Source: Arabidopsis thaliana | Taxonomy: Eukaryota > Streptophyta > Magnoliopsida > Brassicales > Brassicaceae | Reading direction: 5' to 3' | DNA length: 64,000 nt | Assembly: GCF_000001735.4 (NCBI RefSeq) | Contig: NC_003075.7 | Location: forward strand, 435,001 to 499,000 | Shown here: piece by piece, positions 1 to 12,179 of the stretch | Position numbering within the stretch: position 1 is the first letter of the stretch | How the letters are laid out: each line of letters begins with the position of its first letter | Program-made: the position numbers and the translations under genes | Notes under the pieces: model-generated | The model's input: only the letters and a program-made list of their open reading frames with translations | What the model was told of the DNA's origin: nothing | The model's database searches: none

Positions 1-2242
1 GCTGCAAGAGCAAAGGCTTCTACTTCGGTTAAAGCTTGAACTGTTCTAGTCGATATCGGAAAATGAGACGAAGATTGAGGATCTAATGCCCATGTGAGAA
101 GATCTTCGCCGCAAAAGTCACTAGGTTTTAGGTATACGGCGTTAAAGAAGCCGGTCCGGCCACCGTTTGTGGTGGCGCTCATCAGTTTTCCTCTCATGAC
201 AAACAACATCTCTTCCACTGGATCTCCTTCTCGAATTGCATAGCTGTTCTCGGTGTAGAGCACTGGTTTTAGCTTGTCACACACGGCATCTAGCAATTGC
301 TCATCCATTATCTCGAACAGAGGTACCTATATATATTTGATTCGATCAATGATTATTTGAATGAAATGTCAAATTTGAGGATCAAAGAGATAAGGTGGAA
401 CTAGAAGCACTTACTTTCTTGAGAAGATCGAGGCAGAAATGGCGTTTGATGTCTCTCCTGAGGTCTTTAGGGAGATTACGCAGAAGGTTTTCTTCTTCTA
501 CTCCTCTAGTTTCCTGCCATTTGTACTGCTCATACCTTCTGATACGTTTCCTCAAGTCATCGGGTAACATTCGATGAGACATCCATTGCTCTGCATCTCT
601 TTTTCTCACTCTCATCTCCTCTTCCCTCACTGTAGTTGATTCCAAGTATTTCTGTTATGGAAAGTGGAAACATCAGTAGTGTTTTATCTTCCTTGGGGAT
701 CAAGTAAGTGATGGAAAAAAGGCAGTGAAATGAATATATACCTGCATATTGCCGATAAGTAGTGCGAATAAGACTAGTCCAGATATACAAATTGATACAG
801 CAAATATGATTTCCCCAACGAATTTGCTTGTATTGAGATTTTGTCCCAATGCACTGCAGCGAGTGAGAAACAGCAAGTGATCAGATTAGTGTTTCATGCT
901 CAACATATCTTAGCCAGCCATCAAGTGTGTCACATGAATCCTAAATTACTAATAACTAGATAGAGAGAGTGTTACAAACCTTAAATTACGCAAACCCCAC
1001 CAGAAGCAGTAGAAGAACTTCTTCCAGAAATCATCTGATTCAACAATCCCACTCTTTAAAGCATCAGTAAAGATACCAAAGTTGAAGACAGTTGAATTTG
1101 TTATATCATCAGGGTTGATAAACGGGCACGAGGTAGTCAGGAAATCGTTTCTAACACTACTGTTTCCATCGCAGTAGAGAAATCTAAAGTTACACACTTC
1201 TGGTATCTTCTCACAAGCTTCACGCCAGCATCTGTCTTCTCGTTCTACTGATATTAAGTACCATAAGGCTCCAAACACATGACTGGCTAACATATAGAGA
1301 GATAGGTTCCAAGCAGCTCCAGCCCAAGCGGTTTCAGTAACTATGCCAGATGTTCTTGTAACTTCAGTGTAAAGTGGATAGATACGAAGAATCCTTGGAA
1401 TGTATTGAGTAAATATGACAGTTATCAAATAGTCCTTAGTGATCAAAGAGACCGGCTTGTTGACATTGGGGATGACAGCTAAGACTACAAGCTGCAGCAG
1501 ATACAACAGAATATTAAAGAACCATCAAGAAGGAACTATAAAACCATTAGGAACTAAAGGTTACCTGTGGGAGTGGAAGGATAGAAAGAAGATCGATGAT
1601 GAAGTAGGAGGAGAGGTACTTGATGGCTATAGCTTTAGGATCATCAACCAACTCGCCTCTTCCGAAAACACGAGAAGAAGGAGAGATATAAGCAGTTCTA
1701 AACTGAAACACAATGTGAATGATGTAGAAAGCATCTATAAACGTGCGAAGCACACTAGCTGCTATCTCCAAGTTACGATGCAAATTAAGACAGTGTCTTT
1801 CTCCATCAACAATAGGAATATAGAAAAACAATGGATCAATAGCCAAAGCAATCACTGAAGCAAAAAGAAAGATTTTGTTCCAGTTCTGTAAAAAAGATCC
1901 TTGTGGGTTTATAATATTCTTCTGTGTAGTGGTACTAGAATTAGAATCTCTCTTCTTATTATGTGAACCAAAACTTAAAGGTTTCTTAAGTCCTCTACGA
2001 ACATTCTTCAAAACTGTGTTTAGAGATGGTCTAGCTTTATTTCTTCCGTAACCATACTCTGTTCCCTCTGAAATCCAATCTCTGAACCTAAACAAAAAAT
2101 CATCAACAAAAAAGAATATTTTTTCTGAGAATCATTCATATCCATAGTTTCTCAGTAAATTCATTCTAAAAAAAAAAAAAGACAGAGATTAAAGAAAGCA
2201 AGCAAACAACAACCTTACACGATTGTTGCGGCCAAAAGCCAT
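1..2242 (-). CDS. CNGC13: Cyclic-nucleotide-gated cation channel, 3' end cut by window
   Basis: Plasma-membrane, calmodulin- and cyclic-nucleotide-regulated cation channel of the plant CNGC family. Six exons are visible on the minus strand: 2211-2242, 1565-2087, 980-1491, 742-853, 415-651 and 1-326 (continues off the window). They keep one frame for about 580 residues of an expected ~700. The first exon codes only ten complete codons (MAFGRNNRVR) and ends at a GT that lies 3' of a tempting earlier GT; only this donor joins in frame to FRDWISEG. The 980-1491 exon carries transmembrane segments and runs up to the pore, whose filter GQNL is at the start of the 742-853 exon. The 1-326 exon begins the cyclic-nucleotide-binding domain (PLFEIMDEQ, then GEDLLTWALDP). 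The C-terminal calmodulin-binding IQ region lies outside the window. Identification as CNGC13 (At4g01010) is from memory of the sequence; membership of the CNGC family is secure. Confidence 0.93.
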
Positions 2243-4085
2243 GAGTCAAGCTTTTTTTGCTATAACGGATCCTGAATCATAAGAACATCGATTTGATCGC
2301 TTTAATTCGTTATCCCCAAGTTTACAGTAACAGAAAAAAAAAAAAAAGAAGAAGAAGAAGAAACGGAAACTAAGAAATTAAAACATTTATATCCGAAACT
2401 GACCAGAACGTTGAAGTAACTGAGAGAAGCGATATAAGAAAGATTATAGTAAGAATTTTCCGATGATCTGAAATTGGGAAAATTCTCGAAATTAATTCTC
2501 TGAAGTTTTTTTTTGAAGCAGTCAAATAAGCTATCATCGTAGAGTCAAGCTTGGCATGGCGCTGGAAAATGGAGACTCCATTGGCAGTTTCTTCGAAATT
2601 GTGTGCATTTTACAATAAAAGACAAAAGAGAGGGAATTATTAAAGAGTCAAAAACATTTGATGGGCCTAACCTTAATTAAAAGCCCAATTCGATATTGAA
2701 TTTGATTTTAAAATTCAGAACTTGTTATATATCAGACCAACACAGTAAACATCATAGATTCCAGTAATGCATCAGCTATAAACAGATCCTAGCAGTGTGA
2801 AATAGTAAATATGCTACGATTTAAAGGTTTGGATCCAAAGAATTTTACCAACTTCATAGCAGATTGTTCACACTCTACACTCAATAAGCCAAATGTAAAC
2901 AAAAAGATGACCAAAGATCTTCACAAATCTACCATGAATCACAAAATCTATGAAGACAATGTGATTTAAAGCAAAGATCTTACAGTTTTTATGGGCTCTT
3001 AGTTAAATTTTGAGATAGTAAATTTTCATATAGGCCCAACCGCCCAAGTGAGCAATCTTGCAGGACTTTTGTGTTGTTTATGGCTTTTGTCTTGTCTGAC
3101 TCATGAAATCTTGTTTTTTTTTGTAGATAAAAGAACGATAAATGACGCTTTTAAAACTTTTTAAAGACGAGAGTTCTAATAAAATTAGGAAATAATAATA
3201 TATGATGTTGACAAAAAATGTAGAAAAATATATGAAATTTTTATTGGCACGAAAAATTTGTAGCGAACCGCATCATATCATCACTTATATAAGCAATATT
3301 TTTTGAAAATAACTCATTTGAATATCATTAATTAAGCAGATGAGAAAAAATGATATGAGGTTATTGAAATTTTTAACCAAATTGTTTTTTATATAAAACA
3401 TGTAACACTTTCTGTTTGTTTTTTCTTTTATATAATTTTGTTAACACCTTTCTATATTTTCTGCTTTCAATATTTTCTATTTTCTTTTATTTTGAAATAG
3501 TATTTTTTTTTGTAGGGATTTGAAAATAGTTTTTTTTTTGTAGGGATTTTAAAATAGTTTTTGAAACTACTAACTAATTATTAATAAAATTCAATGCTTT
3601 GAATAAAATCTAAATGGTATACAAATATTAAACTTTACAAGAATATGAGTTAACTATTTAATACCTTTAAGATTTCATATTTACTTTTGATGATATGTAC
3701 ATTTTAATACGTATATGGCAATATCATTGGTAGATACACTATTTCTAACTTAAATTTTAAAATGTGGTAAAAACATAAAATTGAAATACTAAGAAATGTT
3801 ACTTTAACACTTTTATCCTCAAATTTGGATTTCTGGATGTTTCTATAGGTCGAACCAATAATTAAAGAATTGATAGTAACAAAATGGGTTTTAATATTGA
3901 TTAGAAGAAAATTAAATTAGGTTAAAGAAAAAGGAAAGAGTAGACGAAAAGTTAAATAAATTTTAATAGGGTTTTAATATTGATTGATATAACTCTCTGA
4001 CTCTTCTGTGACTCTTTTCAACTTCTGACTCTTTCTCTTTCGCTCTCTCATTCTTAACAAGAAAAAAAACTGGCATCATCTCATC
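2243..4085. other. Intergenic region between two divergent genes
   Basis: This stretch holds the promoter and leader of the CNGC gene (left) and the promoter of the helicase gene (right). It contains a 55-bp repeat shared with 10330-10386, described separately. At 3502-3559 a ~29-bp unit containing TTGTAGGGATTT is present twice in tandem. The rest is AT-rich. No ORF in it shows coding character. Confidence 0.7.
2644..2697. repeat. Left copy of ~55-bp direct repeat with TGGGCC motif
   Basis: The segment from AGAGTC through CATTTGATGGGCC to CCCAATTCGATATT recurs at 10330-10386 in the same orientation. The copies differ by the length of one A-run and about one substitution. It includes TGGGCC and its near-complement AAGCCCAA, which are site II-type promoter elements. 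It lies about 400 bp upstream of the CNGC start codon. Confidence 0.85.
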
Positions 4086-7000
4086 ATGAGGAACTCTTTT
4101 CCTCCTTCAGACGGTGGGAGATCGACGACTGATCGTCGTCAGCAGTCGTTTCCCTCATCCTCAACGAACCGTTATAACTCTCGCTCTGCACAATCTTCTC
4201 CGCCGCTCAACCACTGTACTACTTGGAACCAGCAACACTCTCAGTACCATAACACTAATTTCCCGCCAAATTACAGACGTGATCGTGCTCCGTCGTCGGG
4301 ATTCTCTCCTCCAGTCACGCGGGCTAGGCCTAATTTCATCGTTCAGCTGCTTCACCCCGCCGCCGCTAACAGTGACACAAAGCTGTCTAAGAAGCAAGAG
4401 ATCGAGAGTATCGCTTTGCTTTGCGAAATTCCGGAGGAATCAGTTCACGTGCCTCAATTTGGTTGTATCGCTGCAAGCTTCAGTTTTCGTCAGTGGGTCG
4501 ATGCGCGTTCTGCCGTTGTGGCTCTTTGGGATTATCGTCTTCAAGGGAGACATGATTTTGTTCCTGAGCTGATTCCTAATGTTGTTGTTCCGTCTGACAT
4601 GGACGAGCTTAAAGACAGGCTTCGTGATCTTTTCTCGTCTCATGTTCTTTCGCTTATGGAAAATGGACAAGGGGTCAAGAAGGTGAGAATGGAGATTGAT
4701 GACAAGTCTCGTCAAGTTGCGTCCTTTTCGTCTAAAAGGGGTCTGAAATTTGAGGTTTTTGAGAAAAAGAAGGCTCTTGAAGCGGAGAGAGATTTGGTTG
4801 TGAATCGGCTTGACGAATTCAATAATGCCATGAAGAGCATTTTGCGATATCTCATAGGACAAGACGGGTATGAGTTTGATGTAGATGATGAAGATGACGA
4901 AGACGTGGCCGTGTTTTCTTTGGAAGGGGCCTATGATTGGAGACGTATTCATTATTTGATTCTTAGAGAGTGTCGAAGGCTAGAGGATGGACTGCCTATC
5001 TATGCCTACCGGCGGCAGATTTTGAAGAAAATTCATTGTGAACAGGTATCTTTAAGAATCTCCAAGTTGACAAGTGCTCTTTGGGTCCAAGCTAGTTTTG
5101 AATCACTTGAGTACAGATATTCGAGTTATGCTGTTGTCTTGTTGTACTAGTTCATATTGTCTGCTAAGGTTCAGTTTTATAAATGAGTCTGTGTTTGGTC
5201 ATTTTGAATTGATTTTAATTGTGTTTGTAGATAATGGTGTTGATTGGAGAAACTGGTTCAGGGAAGAGCACTCAGTTAGTTCAGTTCCTTGCTGATTCCG
5301 GAGTTGCTGCTAGTGAGTCGATTGTTTGTACACAACCACGGAAGATTGCTGCCATGACATTGACTGATCGGGTCAGAGAAGAAAGCAGTGGTTGTTATGA
5401 GGAAAATACTGTTTCTTGTACTCCAACTTTTTCGTCTACTGAGGAGATTAGTTCCAAAGTTGTATACATGACGGATAATTGTCTGCTTCAGCACTACATG
5501 AAAGATCGGAGTTTGTCTGGCATTTCATGTGTTATTATTGACGAAGCTCATGAAAGAAGCTTAAACACGGACCTTCTTTTGGCATTGCTTAGAAAGTTGC
5601 TATCCAGAAGGATTGACCTGAGGCTTGTTATCATGTCTGCCACGGCTGACGCCAACCAACTTTCACAGTATTTGTTCGATTGTGGTATTCTTCATGTCAA
5701 TGGGAGGAACTTTCCGGTGGAGATTGTATATTCCCCTAGTGGCACAGAAGAGAATTCTGTTGTTGGCCGCATTGCTTCATATGCTGGTGATGTTGTTAAG
5801 ATGGCAGTGGAAATACATAAAACAGAGAAAGAAGGAACCATCCTTGCATTCTTGACTTCCCAAGCAGAGGTAGAATGGGCATGCGAAAGGTTTGTAGCTC
5901 CGTCTGCAATTGCTTTGCCTTTGCATGGAAAGCTTTCCTTCGAAGAACAATTTATGGTTTTCCAGAACTATCCTGGGAGACGAAAAGTGATATTTGCCAC
6001 GAATATTGCAGAGACGTCGCTGACTATTCCTGGTGTCAAGTATGTAATTGATTCCGGGATGGTGAAAGAGAGTAAATATGAACCTAGAACGGGTATGAGC
6101 ATCCTAAAGGTGTGCCAGGTCAGTCAGAGTTCTGCTCGACAACGTGCTGGTCGTGCTGGAAGGACAGAACCCGGAAGATGTTACAGGCTCTACTCAAAAA
6201 CCGATTTTGATTCAATGAATCTTAATCAAGAACCTGAAATTCGGAGGGTCCATCTTGGTGTAGCACTTTTGAGGATGCTTGCTTTGGGAATAGACAACAT
6301 AGCGGCTTTTGAGTTTGTTGACGCGCCTGTCCCGGAAGCCATTGCAATGGCTATCCAAAATCTTGTTCAGTTGGGTGCAGTCGTTGAGAAGAACGGTGTT
6401 CTTGAATTAACACAGGAAGGGCATTGTTTAGTCAAGCTGGGGCTGGAACCAAAGCTTGGAAAGTTAATTTTAGGCTGCTTCAGACACAGAATGGGCAAAG
6501 AGGGGATTGTTCTTGCTGCTGTCATGGCTAATGCTAGTAGTATATTTTGCAGAGTTGGTAACTTTGATGATAAGATGAAAGCTGATCGCCTAAAGGTATG
6601 ATTCTGAGCTCCCGGTTAATTTTTTTGTTGTGGTATTTTTCTTCCATAGAATGATTAACCCTTTCCTGTTATTTTACGTTTTTAATTTACCAGTATACAC
6701 AGGTTTTGAACTTTTTTAGTTTTAAATCTTCTTACAGCCTGCTTGAAGATATGTTCTAAAGTTTTTTACTTTGTCATCTTCTAGGTGCAATTCTGCAATG
6801 ATAATGGAGACTTGTTCACTCTTCTTTCGGTGTACAAAGAATGGGCATCTCTGCCACGAGATAGAAGAAATAAATGGTGCTGGGAAAATAGCCTGAATGC
6901 CAAATCAATGAGGAGATGTGAAGACACAGTCAAGGAATTGGAGATATGCATTGAGAGAGAACTTACTCTTGTCAGCCCTAGTTACTGGGTTTGGAATCCA

Positions 7001-10000
7001 AATGAGGGTACTAAACACGACAAGTATTTGAAAATGGTTATACTTGCATCTCTTGCAGAAAACGTGGCGATGTACACTGGCTATGATCAGCTTGGATACG
7101 AGGTGGCATTGACTAGTCAACAAGTTCAGTTACATCCATCGTGTTCATTGCTAGCATTTGGCCAGAAGCCAAGCTGGGTTGTTTTCGGGGAACTTCTATC
7201 TATTGTGGACCAGTACTTGGTATGTGTAACTGCGTTTGATTTTGAAGCTTTGTATATGCTTGATCCACCACCACCTTTTGATGCATCCCAGATGGATGAG
7301 CGGAGGCTCCGAGTTAAAAAAGTGGTTGGTTGTAGTAGCACTGTGCTAAAACGATTCTGTGGGAAATCTAATCGTAGTCTGCTTTCAATTGTTTCTCGTG
7401 CTAGGTCTCTTTGTTCGGATGAAAGGATTGGTATCCAAGTCGATGTCGATCAGAATGAGATTCGACTGTATGCGTCTCCCCTCGACATGGAAAAAGTGTC
7501 AGCCCTTGTGAACGATGCATTGGAATGTGAAAAGAAATGGATGCGTAATGAATGTTTGGAGAAGTATCTATTTCATGGTCGGGGACAAATACCTATTGCA
7601 CTGTTTGGATCTGGTGCTCAGATAAAGCATCTTGAAGTTGATCAGAGATTTCTGACAGTCGATGTACATTATTATGGCGACGATGTTGTTGATGACAGAG
7701 AGCTTCTGACGTTTCTGGAGAAGAAGATTGATGGGTGTATCTGCTCTATTTACAAGTTTGCTGCGAACAAGCAAGACTGTGATGAGAAGGAGAAGTGGGG
7801 TAGAATAACCTTTCTCACTCCAGAATCTGCTATGAAGGCAACAGAAATTCAGAAATTTGATTTCAAAGGATCAGTGCTCAAAGTATTTCCATCACTGTCA
7901 ACTGGTGGAGGAATTTTCAAGATGCCTTATTTCTCTTCCGTGACAGCTAAGATTCGTTGGCCGAGAAAGGAAAGTAGTGGTAGAGGATGCCTTAAGTGCC
8001 CTTCCGGAGATATTCACAGTATACTTGGTGATATAACCAGCCTTGAGATAGGAACAAATTATGTCCATATTCAGAGAGATCAACTGTCCAATGATTCTAT
8101 CTTGATAAGTGGACTTGGAGATCTTTCGGAAGCAGAAGTTTTAGATGTTTTGGAATTCAGAACGCAGAGAAGAGATCTGAATTTTTTCATATTCAGAAAA
8201 AAATACAGTGTGCAGTGCCCATCTCCTACTGCTTGCGAAGAAGAGCTTCATAAGAGAATATTTGCGCGCATGTCAGCAAAGAATCCAGAGCCAAACTGTG
8301 TCCAAGTTCAAGTTTTTGAACCAAAAGAAGACAATTACTTCATGCGAGCGTTAATTAAGTTTGACGGGAGATTACATCTCGAAGCTGCAAAAGCTTTGCA
8401 AGAGTTAAATGGGGAGGTGTTACCTGGATGTCTTCCATGGCAGAAGATAAAGTGCGAACAATTGTTTCAGAGCTCCATAATCTGCTCCGCTTCTATCTAC
8501 AACACTGTCAAAAGACAATTGAACGTTTTATTAGCAAGGTTTGAGAGACAAAAAGGTAAAATTTCTACACAACATTTGAGCTTTTGCTCTTTAATTTTCA
8601 TTACCTTCTGTCAACAAATAACCTTACTGAATGTCTACTTCTGACTCCGATATTGATTAAGAACAATTGTGTAGGGTAAGGGATATTTGAAGAATGCATA
8701 AGCTTATGTGTCCTATTTTTCCTGTGAACTTGTCCAAATTTTGATGTGCATTAACGTTTGTTTATATTTTTGTAGGGGGTGAATGCTGTCTGGAACCAAC
8801 TCATAACGGGGCTTATCGTGTTAAAATTACTGCTTATGCAACAAGACCCGTTGCGGAGATGCGGAGAGAGCTTGAAGAACTCTTAAGAGGAAAACCCATA
8901 AACCATCCAGGCTTCACACCTAGAGTCGTGCAGCATCTTATGTCCAGAGATGGTATTAATCTGATGCGGAAGATCCAACAGGAGACAGAAACTTACATTC
9001 TATTAGATAGGCACAATCTCACAGTACGCATTTGTGGAACAAGTGAGAAAATTGCCAAGGCAGAACAAGAACTGGTTCAGTCACTTATGGATTATCATGA
9101 GAGCAAGCAACTTGAAATCCACCTCCGAGGTCCTGAGATCCGTCCTGACCTCATGAAGGAAGTTGTGAAGCGGTTTGGTCCGGAGCTCCAAGGTATCAAA
9201 GAAAAGGTGCATGGTGTGGATCTCAAGCTCAATACCCGGTACCATGTTATTCAGGTTCATGGGAGCAAAGAAATGAGGCAGGAAGTACAAAAGATGGTCA
9301 ATGAACTTGCACGAGAAAAGAGTGCACTGGGTGAAAAACCAGATGAGATTGAACTTGAATGCCCCATTTGCTTGTCTGAAGTTGATGATGGCTACTCTCT
9401 TGAAGGATGTTCACACCTCTTCTGCAAAGCTTGTTTGTTGGAGCAATTTGAGGCATCGATGAGAAACTTTGACGCATTCCCAATACTTTGTTCTCACATA
9501 GACTGTGGAGCTCCAATAGTAGTCGCTGATATGAGAGCCCTCTTATCACAAGAGAAGCTCGATGAACTCATCAGTGCATCCTTGTCCGCTTTTGTAACAT
9601 CCAGTGATGGAAAGTTGAGGTTTTGCTCCACACCTGATTGCCCTTCCATCTACCGTGTAGCTGGACCTCAAGAATCCGGTGAGCCATTCATCTGTGGAGC
9701 ATGTCACTCAGAAACATGCACAAGGTGTCACCTCGAGTATCACCCGTTAATCACTTGTGAAAGGTACAAAAAGTTCAAGGAGAATCCGGACTTGTCGCTT
9801 AAGGACTGGGCAAAAGGGAAGGACGTAAAGGAGTGTCCGATTTGCAAGTCGACGATAGAGAAGACTGATGGGTGTAACCATCTGCAGTGCCGGTGTGGAA
9901 AGCACATTTGTTGGACCTGCTTAGACGTCTTCACTCAGGCAGAACCTTGTTATGCCCATTTAAGGACAATTCATGGTGGAATCGGATTAGTCGAGTTAGG

Positions 10001-10043
10001 TGTCCCAGAGCACCCTGTTGCCCAGCCTGTTCACAGGCTTTGA
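4086..10043 (+). CDS. DEAH11: DEAH-box RNA helicase fused to RING-IBR-RING (RBR) E3 ligase
   Basis: Four exons, 4086-5045, 5231-6595, 6785-8555 and 8776-10043, join in phase to a 1787-residue protein. The N-terminus is Ser/Arg-rich. The helicase core shows GETGSGKST (~326-334), DEAH (424-427), SAT (456-458) and QRAGRAGR (624-631), followed by an HA2-like region. After several hundred residues without a motif I can name comes an RBR module. RING1 starts at C1561 (CPICLSEV). An IBR domain follows. RING2 starts at C1719 (CPICKSTIEK), and the Cys that forms the ubiquitin thioester in RBR ligases is kept (C1732 in TDGCNHLQC). The protein should therefore combine ATP-driven RNA or RNP remodelling with RING/HECT-hybrid ubiquitin transfer. 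Both catalytic centres look intact. I recall it as At4g01020 (DEAH11) with a paralogue on chromosome 5 (DEAH12); a plastid location has been predicted for it, but an RBR ligase is easier to place in the cytosol or nucleus. Confidence 0.95.
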
Positions 10044-10843
10044 AACCGGACTGGACCCATGTATCTATATCCTGTAACATCTGGTTTGCTTAATGTGTAC
10101 ATATATGTGAACATAGTGTAGTTCGGTATAGTACCTTCTTTAACCAATTGAATGAACCGATCATATTCTAATCCGGATGCCAAATAAACTAAAGATTGTT
10201 GTAAATGAAAGACTTGGGACTTGACTCGCTACATCACTGATTACGCGTAAATGTCTACAGAGAGTTTACTAAGTTGAAAGAAAACTACTTCCTAACATAC
10301 AGAGACATCGCCATTAATGGCCTTAACTTAAGAGTCAAAAAAACATTTGATGGGCCTACCCTTAATTAAAAGCCCAATTCGATATTCGAATCGAACCCAC
10401 CGGCCTAACTAAACTGTTCAGTGTCCCCAAATCTTTTTGCAACTTCTTTCTTCTTCATATTCTTCTCACCGTGAAGGCGTCGTCACCGCCGATGTTATTA
10501 TCTCCGGCGATGTTTTCTGATCATCACTGCTTTACTCTTACTGCGAGGTTGGTTATTTTCAAATCTTCTTCTCTCCGTTCTTTCTTTCGAAGTCAGAAAC
10601 TTTGCCGCCATTTTCAGTAAAAGGGTTGATTCTACATTCCCTAGAATCATCTAATAACTAGGGTTTTCATTAGGTTACGTATTGGTTAAAATTAGTTGAA
10701 ATCATGTTTCTTATTTCTCTTTTCGAACTAAATTTGGTAATCAGATCTCTAGAGTGTATGATTTGTCATAACATCTAATCGAAATTAGAATCCGTATATG
10801 TTTCATTCAGAGAATAAATCCTGACTTGTTAATTTGATATAGA
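10044..10843. other. 3' UTR of helicase gene and leader of RING gene
   Basis: The helicase 3' UTR is followed by the right copy of the 55-bp repeat (10330-10386). A pyrimidine-rich leader then leads to a likely intron, 10548-10842 (donor GCGAG/GTTGG, acceptor GATATAG), which ends one base before the RING gene ATG. The exon before it contains an in-frame ATG at 10492; see the findings. Confidence 0.6.
10330..10386. repeat. Right copy of ~55-bp direct repeat
   Basis: This is the same sequence and orientation as 2644-2697. It stands about 290 bp beyond the helicase stop codon and about 105 bp before the likely first coding ATG of the RING gene. The two copies together bracket the helicase gene. 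Confidence 0.85.
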
Positions 10844-11720
10844 ATGTCAGATTCTGATGAAGCTAAAACGTCGGAGGAAGAATCTCAACTTGCTGAGCAA
10901 GAAACAGAGACTCAAGAAGGTGAAATGACTAAAAACTTAAAGAAAAGAGATCTTGATGCAGTAGAAGATGAAGATTCGAATAACGAAAGCTCCAGATTAG
11001 AGAAACTAGAGAAGAAGATAAAAAAAGAAACAGCGAGGAAGCTTGAAACTGACTTTGTGCTAACAGGGGAAGAGGATGATGATGCATTGCCCTTAGCCTG
11101 TTCCATTTGCCAAAACCCATTCTTGGATCCTGTTGTCACCAACTGCAACCATTACTTCTGCGACAAGTGTGCTCTAAAGGTAATCTTTTCCTTACAACAA
11201 GTTTCGTAATTTCTGAAAACACACTCAAAACAGATTTTCCTTGTTATTTTTTTTCATAATGCAGCATCACACTGAGAACGATACTTGTTTTGTGTGTAAC
11301 GAGCCAACTCTAGGGCTTTTCGACACAGCCGTGGAGATCAAGGAAAGAATAGAGGAAGAACGTGAGAAAGCCAGAGGTTTGTTAAAAACGCAAAACTCTC
11401 TGTTTTGACACCAAAAACCTACTCTTACAAAACTCGCTCGGTGATGTCTCTTTGTAGCCATGGTAAAGGAAGTGACAGCAATGTTAGAAAAGGCATCGAC
11501 AATGGCGGATGACGCCAAGGGCGTAGCGCAAAAGGTTGTAAAAATGGTGGAGGAGATTGAAACAATGGTGGAAAAAGTGGCGGCTATGGCCACAAAGGCG
11601 GGAGAAACGGCGACAATGGCGGCAGATATGGTGAAAGAAGCTGAGGAGACGATGGAAACAGCTAAAGCTAATATGTCCAAAGCCTTTGTGGTAATGAAGT
11701 CGGTGAATTGGAACGTGTAA
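10844..11720 (+). CDS. RNF113/Cwc24-like C3HC4 RING protein with Met-rich helical tail
   Basis: Exons 10844-11179, 11265-11376 and 11458-11720 encode 236 residues. Residues 1-80 are acidic then lysine-rich ([10 protein letters not shown]). The RING is complete C3HC4: C86, C89, C101, H103, C106, C109, C120 and C123. Its wording ([20 protein letters not shown], then [12 protein letters not shown]) is close to the RING of RNF113/Cwc24, a spliceosome-associated E3. The CCCH zinc finger that precedes the RING in those proteins is absent. The tail from ~150 is Ala/Met/Val/Lys/Glu-rich with about a dozen Met at irregular 3-8 residue spacing and should form an amphipathic helix or coiled coil. I take it to be At4g01023. 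E3 activity is inferred from the RING; the substrate is unknown. A longer start at 10492 is possible and would give 255 residues. Confidence 0.88.
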
Positions 11721-12179
11721 ATCGGGTCAAAACAGAGTTTTATTGTGATCTCATGCTGACATCAGCTACAATCTTTATCTAATAAGATAGATTCTCACAA
11801 GATTCTTTTATCTATCTACTTTTTAGAGAAGATGAGATCATACTTCGGAGATAGATAGGTGTCGTAAAAATTGGGAAGCTTACTTGGCAGGAGAAGAGAG
11901 ATATACACACGTGCTTAAAGTCAACAGCTAATCCAAAAAGGTAGACGACAAACCAGTTAAACTAAGACACGTAATCTATCTTAAAGATTTGTCGGTTCAT
12001 CGTAAATCCGTTGGTGGATTAATATATGTCGGTGTCTTCGTTGATTTTCTTAGCCTAACCAACCAAACATAAATAAAAATCGAAGCTTTACTTTGTTTGC
12101 TTCTATTATATCCACTTCCAACAAGATTCCTCAAAAGGAAAGAAGAGAAAGAAGATAAGAGATATCTGGTTGGTCGGAG
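11721..12179. promoter_or_regulatory. RING gene 3' UTR and PYL7 promoter with G-box
   Basis: A CACGTG G-box/ABRE core lies at 11908-11913, about 270 bp upstream of the PYL7 ATG. A second ACGT core (GACACGTAA) follows near 11967. Such cores bind bZIP factors of the ABF and GBF classes. Their role here is inferred from position only. A purine-rich leader directly precedes the PYL7 ATG. Confidence 0.5.

Noticed and set aside
11267..11680. 137-codon minus-strand ORF
   Set aside because: It is antisense to the RING gene exons, crosses its intron, and is a Ser/Ala/Ile-rich mirror of the Met-rich tail.
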